Notes under the pieces: generated by a model
Databases searched by the model: none
The model's input: only the letters and a program-made list of their open reading frames with translations
What the model was told of the DNA's origin: nothing
Position numbers and translations under genes: made by a program
Source of the DNA: Mycolicibacterium cosmeticum
GTDB taxonomy: Bacteria; Actinomycetota; Actinomycetes; Mycobacteriales; Mycobacteriaceae
DNA length: 64,000 bases
Assembly (NCBI GenBank): GCA_016197365.1
Contig: JACPVS010000017.1
Coordinates: 248,001 to 312,000 of the forward strand
Direction: 5' to 3'
Part shown: piece by piece, positions 47,658 through 57,490 of the stretch
How the letters are laid out: each line of letters begins with the position of its first letter
Numbering within the stretch: the stretch's first letter is position 1

Positions 47658-48761
47658 TCACCATTCGTCGTCATCGACATCGTCCTCCCCGTAGTCCAGT
47701 GAAGGCGGCAGTGCCAGACCTTGTTTTGTGCCGCCACCCTCTGCTCCGCGCTGGCCCATCATCCCGCCGCCCATCCCGCCCATACCGCTGCCGCCACCGG
47801 CCGCGACGGGAGCCACGCCACCGACCATCGCTCCGGCCGCGGCCTCGGCGGGCGCCACCGCGACGGGCAGGGTCTTGCCCACAAGGCTGGCCATCAACGG
47901 CGTCTGCGCAGATCCACCGCCGCCACCTCCCGGCAACCCGGCGGCCCGCACCATGCCCGCCCCGCCGCCCGCGCCGGAACCGCCGGCCAGCGGATGGTTG
48001 GAGAAGGCCGAGAACGGTGAGGGCCCCATCCCGGCGCCCGAGGGCGAGCCACCCTTGCCGAGCATCGAGGTGAGCTGCTGCAGCGGCTGCGTCAACTGTT
48101 GCAGTGGCTGCATCATCTGCTGGGGCGCCTGGCCGAGCGCCTGCCCGAGCTGTTGCGGCAACTGGGTGAGCATGGATCCCATCTGGCTGAGCATCTGCAT
48201 CGCCTGCTGCGGATCCTGGCCCGCCAGCTGCTGCGCCCCCACCTCCGGCGGACCTGAGGCAGGAACCTGCGGCGGGGCCCCGACAGTGTTGGCGAGTTCG
48301 GTGGCATTGCCGGTCACCGTCGCCGTGTTCTGCGACAACCCGAGCTTGATCCGCGCCTGCACCAGCTCCTGGGCGTTGCTGTACGGCATGGACTGCAGGG
48401 CCATGCACTCGGCGTTCGTCTCTTCGGCCATGGTGTTCACCAGCGTCTTGGTGGCCACGACGGCGGCCTGCATGCTGCGTAACTTCGCGCCGATGGCGGC
48501 GGCCTGGGCGCCGTTGGATTCATGGCCGCCGATGATCGTGGTCGCCTCGCCTGCCGCGGCGATCGCCGAACCGCCCTGCCACACGTCGGCCAGCTTCATC
48601 AGCTGACCTTGTTGCTGTGGCACCACGGTCCCGGAGATCTTGGCGGCCAGCGCCTCGTACTGCGCGGCGGCAGCACCGAGCGCGTCCTCATCTACGTTCG
48701 GCCAGCCCGGTCCGGTCACCGTCTGTGAACCGAACGGACTGATATCGGGCTGTATGCCCAT
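47658..48761 (-). CDS. PPE-like / type VII secretion-associated protein with Gly/Met-rich C-terminus
   Basis: GPGWPNVDEDALGAAAAQYEALAAKISGTVVPQQQGQLMKLADVWQGGSAIAAAGEAT (WxG-type turn), low-complexity GGGSGMGGMGGGMMGQRG tail; start reset to 48761. Confidence 0.65.
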   Translation of the reverse strand: MGIQPDISPFGSQTVTGPGWPNVDEDALGAAAAQYEALAAKISGTVVPQQQGQLMKLADVWQGGSAIAAAGEATTIIGGHESNGAQAAAIGAKLRSMQAAVVATKTLVNTMAEETNAECMALQSMPYSNAQELVQARIKLGLSQNTATVTGNATELANTVGAPPQVPASGPPEVGAQQLAGQDPQQAMQMLSQMGSMLTQLPQQLGQALGQAPQQMMQPLQQLTQPLQQLTSMLGKGGSPSGAGMGPSPFSAFSNHPLAGGSGAGGGAGMVRAAGLPGGGGGGSAQTPLMASLVGKTLPVAVAPAEAAAGAMVGGVAPVAAGGGSGMGGMGGGMMGQRGAEGGGTKQGLALPPSLDYGEDDVDDDEW

Positions 48762-48858
48762 GCCAAGGCCCCCCTCGAGCACAAATGAACAGCACTATCG
48801 AGGCTACCGTGCCCGCGACGTCCCCCGACACACTTCTCTGCCGACGGGGGTCAGGCCG

Positions 48859-50019
48859 TCAGCCCAGGATGAGACCCGACGTCGGGACACCGGTTCCGGC
48901 AGTCACCAGCACGTGCTCGACGCCCTCGACCTGGTTCACCGAGGTGCCCCGCAGCTGACGCACGCCCTCGGCGATGCCGTTCATCCCGTGGATGTAGGCC
49001 TCACCCAGCTGACCGCCGTGGGTGTTGATGGGCAGCCGCCCACCGATCTCGATGGCGCCGCCGGCGATGAAGTCCTTGGCCTCACCCTTGCCGCAGAAGC
49101 CGAGCTCTTCCAACTGGATCAGGGTGTACGGGGTGAAGTGGTCGTACAGGATCGCTGTCTGGATGTCCGCGGGCGACAAACCGCTCTGTTCCCACAACTG
49201 ACGGCCGACCAGGCCCATCTCGGGCAGCCCGAGCTCATCCCGGTAGTACGAGTACATGGTGAACTGGTCGGCGCCCGCACCCTGGGCCGCGGCCTCGATG
49301 ATCGCCGGCCGGTGTTTGAGGTCTTTGGCCCGCTCCGGGGTGGTGACGACGATGGCCACACCCCCGTCGCTCTCCTGGCAGCAGTCCAGCAGCCGCAGCG
49401 GCTCGGCAATCCACCGTGAGTTCTGGTGATCCTCGATGGTGATCGGCTTGCCGTAGAAGAAAGCCTTCGGGTTGGTGGCGGCGTGCTTGCGATCAGCAAC
49501 CGACACCGCACCGAAATCGGCACTGGTGGCACCGTATTCGTGCATGTAACGCTGGGCGATCATCGCCACCGAGGCGGCCGGCGTGCTCAGTCCGTGCGGG
49601 TAGGACCAGCTGTATTCCACACCGCGGGAATCGGCATTGATCGTCAGGCCCGTCATCACCTGACCGAAACGGAATTCCGATCGCTCGTTGAAAGCCCGAT
49701 ACGCCACAACGACTTCCGCGACACCGGTTGCGACCGCCAAAGCGGCCTGCTGGACCGTTGCGGCGGCGGCACCGCCGCCGTAGCCGATCTGGCTGAAGAA
49801 CTTCAGGTCACCGATCCCGGTGGACCGCGCGACCGCGGTCTCCAGATTGGAATCCATGGTGAAGGTGACCAGGCCGTCGACATCGGACGGTGAGAGCCCC
49901 GCGTCGTCGAGCGCGTCGAGCACCGCTTCGGCGGCCAGTCGCAGCTCGCTGCGGCCGGAGTTCTTGGAGAAGTCGGTGGCACCGATACCGGCGATCGCCG
50001 CTCTACCCGACAGGCTCAC
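48859..50019 (-). CDS. ltp2: Steroid side-chain aldolase/thiolase-like Ltp2
   Basis: ORF 386 aa; SCP-x thiolase-like; directly downstream of chsH1/chsH2. Confidence 0.88.
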   Translation of the reverse strand: MSLSGRAAIAGIGATDFSKNSGRSELRLAAEAVLDALDDAGLSPSDVDGLVTFTMDSNLETAVARSTGIGDLKFFSQIGYGGGAAAATVQQAALAVATGVAEVVVAYRAFNERSEFRFGQVMTGLTINADSRGVEYSWSYPHGLSTPAASVAMIAQRYMHEYGATSADFGAVSVADRKHAATNPKAFFYGKPITIEDHQNSRWIAEPLRLLDCCQESDGGVAIVVTTPERAKDLKHRPAIIEAAAQGAGADQFTMYSYYRDELGLPEMGLVGRQLWEQSGLSPADIQTAILYDHFTPYTLIQLEELGFCGKGEAKDFIAGGAIEIGGRLPINTHGGQLGEAYIHGMNGIAEGVRQLRGTSVNQVEGVEHVLVTAGTGVPTSGLILG

Positions 50020-50426
50020 TGCGCGCCTCCGATGGTCAAGGTGGACGTGGCGATCACGTGGTCGCCAAGACTGTTGCTACCCACCACTTTCAACGTCACC
50101 AGCTCGCCGTCAACCGCCGTCACCTCACCCCGGAAGGTGATGGTGTCGTAGGCGTACCACGGCACGCCGAGGCGCAGCTTGATCGACTTGACGATCGCAC
50201 TCGGGCCCGCCCAGTCGGTCACGTACCGACCGACCAGTCCGGTGTCGGTGAGGATGTTGACGAAGATGTCCTTGGAGCCCTTGGCCTGCGCCTTGTCCCG
50301 GTCGTGGTGCACATCCTGGTAATCGCGGGTCGCGATGGCCGTCGACACGATGAACGTCGGGTCGCCGTAGATCTGCAGTTCGGGCAGCTTGGTGCCGACC
50401 TCAAGATCGTCCAGGGTGGCACTCAT
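50016..50426 (-). CDS. chsH1: MaoC-like hydratase subunit ChsH1
   Basis: MSATLDDLEVGTKLPELQIYGDPTFIVSTAIATRDYQDVHHDRDKAQ; start reset to 50426. Confidence 0.88.
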   Translation of the reverse strand: MSATLDDLEVGTKLPELQIYGDPTFIVSTAIATRDYQDVHHDRDKAQAKGSKDIFVNILTDTGLVGRYVTDWAGPSAIVKSIKLRLGVPWYAYDTITFRGEVTAVDGELVTLKVVGSNSLGDHVIATSTLTIGGAQ

Positions 50427-51382
50427 GCTTGCGGCTCCCATGCGTACAGGCTCCATGCGGGGCTGATCTCACTGTCGGGGAAGTCGAGATACGTTGCGCG
50501 CACGCGCAGTCCGATCTTTACCTGCTCGGCGTCGATGCCCCGCAGTTCACCGAGCATCCGCACACCCTCGTCGAGTTCGACGAGCGCGATGACGAACGGC
50601 AGGCTCCGGCCGGGCACCTTCGGTGCGTGGTGCACGACATAGCTGAAGACGGTGCCCTCGCCGGATGCGACGACGTAGTCGACGGGCGCGTCCTTGTCGG
50701 CCCACACCGCGGGCACCGGCGGGTGCTGCAGGGTGCCGTCCGGGCGGCGCTGAAGGCGCAACTCGTGGGCGTTGATCCCGTCCCAGAAGAACTTGGTGTC
50801 CCGCGACGACGACGGCCGCATCAACTTGTCCGGGTCGAGATCCGCTGGGATGGCGACGGTTTGCGCGGCGGCCTGTTTGGATGCGGGCAGGAACTTCATG
50901 ATGCGCCAGTCCATGTCGGCGACTTCCTCGTCACCGACGTGCCAACGGATCTTCTGGTTGATGAAGTAGCCCTCGCCCAGCGCGGTCTGCTTGGGGCCGA
51001 TGATGCTGACGATCTCGGCGCTCATGGCGACCTGCTCGGCCGGCTTCAGATAACGGTGGTAGGTCTGGTCACAGTTCGTGGCGACCACCCCGACATACCC
51101 GGCGTCGTCGAACAACTTCATCGCACGAGCCAACGGATCGTCGTCAGAACGCGCGCGACCCAGCCCCATCATGGTCCACACCTGGATCATCGCCGGCGGC
51201 GCGACGATGCCGTCGTGCCCCGCCGCGATGGCCGCGGCGTCGTCGACGTAGATCGGGTTGGCGTCGCCGATCGCGTCGGTCCAGTGATGGATCATCGGCT
51301 GGTTCACCGGGTCCCGGCTCACCGTCGGCTCCCCGCGTCCCGACGCAATGATCGCGTCGATTCCGCTTTGCAGATCGCTCAC
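50423..51382 (-). CDS. chsH2: ChsH2: N-terminal MaoC domain + C-terminal DUF35 domain
   Basis: ORF 319 aa; MIHHWTDAIGDANPIYVDDAAAIAAGHDGIVAPPAMIQVW + FFWDGINAHELRLQRRPDGTLQHPP. Confidence 0.9.
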   Translation of the reverse strand: MSDLQSGIDAIIASGRGEPTVSRDPVNQPMIHHWTDAIGDANPIYVDDAAAIAAGHDGIVAPPAMIQVWTMMGLGRARSDDDPLARAMKLFDDAGYVGVVATNCDQTYHRYLKPAEQVAMSAEIVSIIGPKQTALGEGYFINQKIRWHVGDEEVADMDWRIMKFLPASKQAAAQTVAIPADLDPDKLMRPSSSRDTKFFWDGINAHELRLQRRPDGTLQHPPVPAVWADKDAPVDYVVASGEGTVFSYVVHHAPKVPGRSLPFVIALVELDEGVRMLGELRGIDAEQVKIGLRVRATYLDFPDSEISPAWSLYAWEPQA

Positions 51383-52542
51383 CGCGGAACCCGGGGCACC
51401 TTGAGACCCGACGCCGCGATCATCTCGCGCATCACCTCGTTGACACCGCCGCCGAACGTGATGACCAGATTGCGCTTGGTCATCTTGTCCAGCCAGTCCA
51501 GCAGGTGCGCGGTATCCGGATCGGCCGGGTTGCCGAACCTGCCGACGACCTCCTCGGCCAGCCTGCCGACCTCTTGGATGCGTTCGGTGGAAAAGACTTT
51601 CGTGGCCGCGGCATCGGCGACGGCAATGGTTTCGCCCGACGCCGCGACCTGCCAGTTGAGCAGCTCGTTGAGCCGCCAGATGGCCTTGATCTGGCCGAGC
51701 AGATGCCTCGCGTCATCGTGTTCGATCGGGGCCACCCCGTCAGCGCCCGGCTTCTCTGCCCAGGCCCGGACGTGTTCGTAGACGCCCGCGACCCGACCGG
51801 CCGGCCCGAGGCCGACCCGCTCGTGGTTGAGCTGGGTGGTGATCAGCTTCCAGCCACCGTGTTCCTCGCCGACCAACATGTCGGCGGGTACCCGGACGTC
51901 GTTGTAGTAGGACGCGTTGGTGTGGTGCGCACCGTCGGACAGGATGATCGGGGTCCAGGAGTAGCCGGGATCCTTCGTGTCGACGATGAGGATCGAAATA
52001 CCCTTGTGTTTGGCGGCTTCCGGATCGGTGCGGCAGGCCAGCCAGATGTAGTCGGCGTCGTGGGCGCCCGTCGTCCACATCTTCTGGCCGTTCACGATGT
52101 ACTCATCGCCGTGGCGCACCGCGCTGGTGCGCAACGAGGCCAGATCCGTGCCGGCATCGGGTTCGGAGTAGCCGATCGCGAAATGCACGTCACCGGTGAG
52201 GATTCCGGGCAGGAACTTCTTCTTCTGCGCCTCGGTGCCCAGGACCTGCAGGGTGGGTCCGACGGTCTGCAAAGTGACCATGGGCAACGGGATGTCGGCG
52301 CGGTTGGCCTCGTTGATGAAGATCTGCTGCTCGATCGGGCCGAAGCCCAGGCCGCCGTACTCCTTGGGCCAGCCGACGCCGAGTTTGCCGTCGGTGCCCA
52401 TCCGCTTGATCACCGCGCGGTAGGCCTCGTTGTGCCGGTCGGACTCCATGGCCGCGGCTTCTTCGGGCGTGACGAGAGTCGAAAAGTATTCCCGCAGTTC
52501 GGCTTGCAGCTTGCGCTGTTCCGGGTTCAGGTCGATGTACAT
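51379..52542 (-). CDS. fadE29: Acyl-CoA dehydrogenase ChsE2 (FadE29)
   Basis: ORF 387 aa; MYIDLNPEQRKLQAELREYFSTL; ACAD motifs. Confidence 0.9.
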   Translation of the reverse strand: MYIDLNPEQRKLQAELREYFSTLVTPEEAAAMESDRHNEAYRAVIKRMGTDGKLGVGWPKEYGGLGFGPIEQQIFINEANRADIPLPMVTLQTVGPTLQVLGTEAQKKKFLPGILTGDVHFAIGYSEPDAGTDLASLRTSAVRHGDEYIVNGQKMWTTGAHDADYIWLACRTDPEAAKHKGISILIVDTKDPGYSWTPIILSDGAHHTNASYYNDVRVPADMLVGEEHGGWKLITTQLNHERVGLGPAGRVAGVYEHVRAWAEKPGADGVAPIEHDDARHLLGQIKAIWRLNELLNWQVAASGETIAVADAAATKVFSTERIQEVGRLAEEVVGRFGNPADPDTAHLLDWLDKMTKRNLVITFGGGVNEVMREMIAASGLKVPRVPR

Positions 52543-52576
52543 ACTGTTTTACATCCCGTCGCTTCGCTCGCCCATG

Positions 52577-53575
52577 TCACGCTCCTACCAGATCCAGCCG
52601 ATACGTGGGACCACCGAGCAACCGGGTGAGGTCCTTGATCGAGGAGAAATAGCGATCCATCGGATAGGTGATGTCCATACCCATGCCGCCGTGCAGGTGA
52701 TGGCTCAACCGCATCGCCGGCGGGGCCTGCGACGTCAACCAGTAGCCCAGGATGGCCAGATCGTCGGTCGCATCCAGATCCTCGGACAGCCGCCACACCA
52801 CCGAGGTGGAGACCAGATCGATGGTCCGCGAGGCGATGTAGATCTCGGAGAGCTGCGCGGCGACCGTCTGGAAGGTCGATAGGGGCCGGCCGAATTGTTC
52901 ACGGGTGGCCACGTAGTCAGCGGTCAGGCGCAACGCGCCGGCCACCAGACCCGCCGCGAACGCACCCGTGGCGGCGAGCACCAACTGGTTGACCCGGCCG
53001 ACGGTGGCCCCGTCCAGCACCCCGTCTACCTCGGCGTCGGCGAAGGTCACCACGTACTCGTCGGACGCGTTGGCGGTCGGCGTCTTGGCGAGGGTCACCC
53101 CGGCCGCCGTCGGTGCGATGACCACCACCGCAGTGTCTGTGGTGACGAGCAGCCACTGCGCCGATTCGGCGTGGGGCACACCGATTTTGGTGCCGTTGAT
53201 TTTTCCGCCCGCGTAGGTGGTGGTGGGCCGCTCGGGCAGGGACACGCCCTGCTCGTTCAGTGCAGCCGACAGCACCGAGCCCGTGGCCACGCCCGCCAGA
53301 TAGCGGTCCTGTTGCTCGGCCGAGGCGAGATCCAGCAGCGGAACCAACCCGAGACCGAGGGTCGCCAGGGCCGGACTGATGGTGCCGTGCCGCCCGATCT
53401 CGGTCAGCGCGGTAGCGACCTCGAGCAGGCCGAGACCGTCACCGCCGAGCCGATCCGGTACCGCGAGTGCAGTCACGCCACCGGAAACCAGTGCGTCCCA
53501 ACTATTGTCCCGATCCAGCACCGAGGTCACCACGTCGGCGACAGCCTGCTGCTCCGGGTTTGGACTGAAATCCAC
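52577..53575 (-). CDS. fadE28: Acyl-CoA dehydrogenase ChsE1 (FadE28)
   Basis: MDFSPNPEQQAVADVVTSVL (GTG at 53575 with AAGGAGG upstream); ACAD C-term. Confidence 0.9.
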   Translation of the reverse strand: MDFSPNPEQQAVADVVTSVLDRDNSWDALVSGGVTALAVPDRLGGDGLGLLEVATALTEIGRHGTISPALATLGLGLVPLLDLASAEQQDRYLAGVATGSVLSAALNEQGVSLPERPTTTYAGGKINGTKIGVPHAESAQWLLVTTDTAVVVIAPTAAGVTLAKTPTANASDEYVVTFADAEVDGVLDGATVGRVNQLVLAATGAFAAGLVAGALRLTADYVATREQFGRPLSTFQTVAAQLSEIYIASRTIDLVSTSVVWRLSEDLDATDDLAILGYWLTSQAPPAMRLSHHLHGGMGMDITYPMDRYFSSIKDLTRLLGGPTYRLDLVGA

Positions 53576-53616
53576 CCGACTCCTCCTTGAGCCTTGTCCG
53601 GTCAGTGACTGACCGG

Positions 53617-54849
53617 TCACTTACCGGTGTAGTCGACCTGCCAGTGCTTGATGCCGTTGAGCCAGCCGGATTTCAGCCGCTCGGGCTCGCCGACGGACTT
53701 CAGATCGGGCATGTGGTCGGCCACCGCGTTGAAGATCAGGTTGATGGTCATCCGCGCCAGGTTGGCGCCGATGCAGTAGTGCGCGCCGGTGCCGCCGAAA
53801 CCGACATGCGGGTTCGGGTCCCGCATGATGTCGAAATTGTCCGGGTTCTCGAAGACCTCGTCGTCGAAGTTGGCCGAGCGGTAGGACATCACCACGCGCT
53901 CGCCCTTCTTGATCGTCACCCCACCAAGTTCGGTGTCCTCCAGCGCGGTGCGCTGGAAGGCCGAAACCGGTGTGGCCCAGCGCACGATCTCGTCGGCGGC
54001 GGTCCCCGGGCGCTCCTTCTTGTACAGCTCCCACTGCTCCGGATTGTCGGAGAAGGCGATCATGCCGTGCGTGATCGAGTTACGGGTGGTCTCGTTGCCG
54101 GCCACCGCGAGCATCACCACGAAGAAACCGAACTCGTCATCGGAGAGCTTCTCGCCCTCGATATCGGCTTCGATCAATTTGGTGACGATGTCCTCGGTCG
54201 GATTCTTGGACCGTTCCTCGGCCATCTTCATGGCGTAGGTGATCAGCTCGAAGGACGACATCGCGGGATCGACGTCGGCGTACTCGGGATCCTCACCGGC
54301 GGTCATCTCGTTGGACCAGCGGAACAGCTTGTCGCGGTCTTCCTGCGGGACACCGAGCAGCCCGGCGATGGCCTGCAGTGGCAGCTCGCACGAGACCTGC
54401 TCGACGAAATCGCCGGAACCCTCGGCTGCGGCGGTCTCGGCGATCTTCTGGGCCCGCTCGGCCAGTTCGGCCTCCAGCCGGCCGATGGCCCGCGGGGTGA
54501 AACCGCGGGAGACGATCTTGCGCAACCGGGTGTGCTGCGGGGCGTCCATGTTCAGCAACACGGCCTTCTGCAGGTCGACCGCGTCGCGGGTCATCTCCTG
54601 GGGCCACACCGGGATGGCGCCGTCGGGCGAGCTGCCGTAGATGTCGTTGCGCTTGGACACTTCTTTGACGTCCGCGTGCTTGGTGACCAGCCAGTAGCCT
54701 TTGTCACCGAAGCCACCGGTGCCGCCGGGCACGTCGACCCAGTGCACGGGTTCGGTTTTTCGAAGTTCAGCCAGTTCCTCGACGGGCAGGCGCTCGAGGT
54801 TGAGCGTCGCGTCGAGGAGATCGAAGTCAGCTGGGATGAGGGATGGCAT
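53617..54849 (-). CDS. cyp125: Cytochrome P450 CYP125 (steroid C26/27 monooxygenase)
   Basis: MPSLIPADFDLLDATLNLERLPVEELAELRKTEPVHWVDVPGG; FGGTGAHYCIGANLARM heme motif; start reset to 54849. Confidence 0.92.
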   Translation of the reverse strand: MPSLIPADFDLLDATLNLERLPVEELAELRKTEPVHWVDVPGGTGGFGDKGYWLVTKHADVKEVSKRNDIYGSSPDGAIPVWPQEMTRDAVDLQKAVLLNMDAPQHTRLRKIVSRGFTPRAIGRLEAELAERAQKIAETAAAEGSGDFVEQVSCELPLQAIAGLLGVPQEDRDKLFRWSNEMTAGEDPEYADVDPAMSSFELITYAMKMAEERSKNPTEDIVTKLIEADIEGEKLSDDEFGFFVVMLAVAGNETTRNSITHGMIAFSDNPEQWELYKKERPGTAADEIVRWATPVSAFQRTALEDTELGGVTIKKGERVVMSYRSANFDDEVFENPDNFDIMRDPNPHVGFGGTGAHYCIGANLARMTINLIFNAVADHMPDLKSVGEPERLKSGWLNGIKHWQVDYTGK

Positions 54850-54869
54850 AAGCTTTGCGCTCCTAAGAA

Positions 54870-54883
54870 TGCAACGTGTTCTA
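54870..54883. promoter_or_regulatory. KstR-type box proximal to cyp125: TGCAACGTGTTCTA
   Basis: Full match to TnnAACnnGTTnnA. Confidence 0.87.
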
Positions 54884-54948
54884 GTGCCAGTAAAACATGC
54901 CTCCATCGCTGATGAAAGGCACGGGGGCATCGCCGCTTGTCAGAGTAA

Positions 54949-54962
54949 TGAAACGTGTTCTA
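54949..54962. promoter_or_regulatory. KstR-type box proximal to fadA5: TGAAACGTGTTCTA
   Basis: Full match to TnnAACnnGTTnnA. Confidence 0.87.
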
Positions 54963-54963
54963 G

Positions 54964-56136
<1,173 letters not shown>

Positions 56137-56145
56137 GCCCGGCCG

Positions 56146-56532
56146 GTGTCCTTTTCAGAAGCGGACCGCATCGCAGCGGCGCAGGCCTACATCGATGCTC
56201 TGGTCACCCACCGGGCCGACGATGTGCCGTTCACGCCGGACTGCGTGCGCATCGAGATGGGTCTGAAGACCGGCCGTTCCGGAGAACACTTGCGGCGCAG
56301 CCTGAACAACGGCCCCCAGTTCAAGATCATCGAAGCGACCACCCCGCCGGAATTCAGCGTCGACGGTGACCACATCCGGGCGAGGTTCGACGTGTTGACC
56401 AAACCTCGACTGTTCGGGCGCCGGGTGTGCTCGCATGTGGACGAGACCTTCCTCATCCCGGTCGCCGACCCCAGCGGTTCGCCGAAGATCCACCACATCC
56501 GCGCTTCCCTGACACCGTTCATCAGCCGATAG
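56146..56532 (+). CDS. NTF2/SnoaL-like protein of unknown function
   Basis: GTG start; [52 protein letters not shown]. Confidence 0.75.
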   Translation: MSFSEADRIAAAQAYIDALVTHRADDVPFTPDCVRIEMGLKTGRSGEHLRRSLNNGPQFKIIEATTPPEFSVDGDHIRARFDVLTKPRLFGRRVCSHVDETFLIPVADPSGSPKIHHIRASLTPFISR

Positions 56533-56541
56533 GGTCCCCGC

Positions 56542-57021
56542 ATGGCCAAGCAGTCGCGTCCGCTCAGTCCCAAGCAGGTCCAGTCGCTGAACTCGAAGGG
56601 TGTCGGCACCGCGATCAAGTGGATGTCGCGCGCTCAGACCTGGCTGTTCAAGAAGACCAACGGCCGCCTGGGTGACAAGTTCCTGCACGGTGCCGAGGTC
56701 GGGATCCTCACCACGACCGGTCGCAAATCCGGCGAACCGAGGGACAGCCCGTTGCTGTTCCTCCAAGAGGGCAAGCGCATCGTCCTGGTCGCGTCGCAGG
56801 GCGGACGCGACACCAATCCGATGTGGTACCTGAATCTGCGGGCAAACCCGGCGGTCTCGTTCCAGACCAAGCAGGAAACCCTGGCGCTCACCGCACGTGA
56901 AGCCACCGACACCGAGCGTGACGAGTACTGGCCCAAGCTCGACGCGATGTACGCGGACTTCGTGAACTACCGCTCCTATACCGAGCGCAAGATCCCGATC
57001 GTCATCTGCGATCCCGCGTAG
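56542..57021 (+). CDS. ddn: F420-dependent deazaflavin nitroreductase Ddn-like (Rv3547-like)
   Basis: ORF 159 aa; VGILTTTGRKSGEPRDSPLLFLQEGKRIVLVASQGGRDTNPMWYLNLRANP. Confidence 0.9.
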   Translation: MAKQSRPLSPKQVQSLNSKGVGTAIKWMSRAQTWLFKKTNGRLGDKFLHGAEVGILTTTGRKSGEPRDSPLLFLQEGKRIVLVASQGGRDTNPMWYLNLRANPAVSFQTKQETLALTAREATDTERDEYWPKLDAMYADFVNYRSYTERKIPIVICDPA

Positions 57022-57274
57022 GCGCCAACTGCCTGGCCCCGAAGTAGGCGGGCAGATACGGCACCAGCACCGTCCCCGCAGACAGGACGGCCAGCACCGC
57101 GAACGCGGCCCGTTCACCACGTGCCACCGGGAATCCCCCTCTGCCATCGCTGATTCCGAGTAACAGGGTGAGCGCCAGCAGCAGTACGAGGCCGGTGAGC
57201 GGCAGGGCCCAGGATCGTTCGCCGGCGATTGCCAGCACCACCAGTCCCGTAACCACGATGGTCACCGGAACCAT
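57002..57274 (-). CDS. Small hypothetical membrane protein
   Basis: ORF 90 aa with about three hydrophobic segments; overlaps the ddn 3' end by 20 nt. Confidence 0.5.
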   Translation of the reverse strand: MVPVTIVVTGLVVLAIAGERSWALPLTGLVLLLALTLLLGISDGRGGFPVARGERAAFAVLAVLSAGTVLVPYLPAYFGARQLAPTRDRR

Positions 57275-57340
57275 GCCCCACCAGATCCTGGCGGGGCTCA
57301 GTTGTCCGTTGTAGGCGTCGATGGGGTCAGCCTAGTTGTA

Positions 57341-57387
57341 GCGGCGGCGTCACCGACTGTTATCCGGCGACGCGGTGTCGCCGCCGC
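57341..57387. terminator. GC-rich hairpin upstream of the phosphatase gene
   Basis: GCGGCGGCGTCACCG - 17 nt - CGGTGTCGCCGCCGC, 15-bp stem, one mismatch. Confidence 0.5.
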
Positions 57388-57490
57388 CCCGCTGCCGTAA
57401 TTTCTTGACGCAGGTGACAGAAACGCCTGTAGACAGATTGTGGAACTTGTACATTTTGTGGACCCGACTCCCGCACCGATGGAGATTCTG

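Noticed and set aside
47001-47702. Plus-strand ORF with a very hydrophobic Leu/Val-rich stretch (PLILLVFALVLFALALVLLGLPLVLLLLALVGFLAIVLAP)
   Set aside because: It is the antisense of the Gln/Asp/Arg repeat (CAG/GAC read as CTG/GTC); the minus-strand gene has better start context and family resemblance, so the TM-like segment is probably an artefact
47700-48060. Gly/Met/Ala-rich repeats of the PPE-like gene considered as PE_PGRS or CRISPR-like repeat
   Set aside because: No regular direct repeat with unique spacers and no GGAGGN PGRS periodicity; simple low-complexity coding sequence
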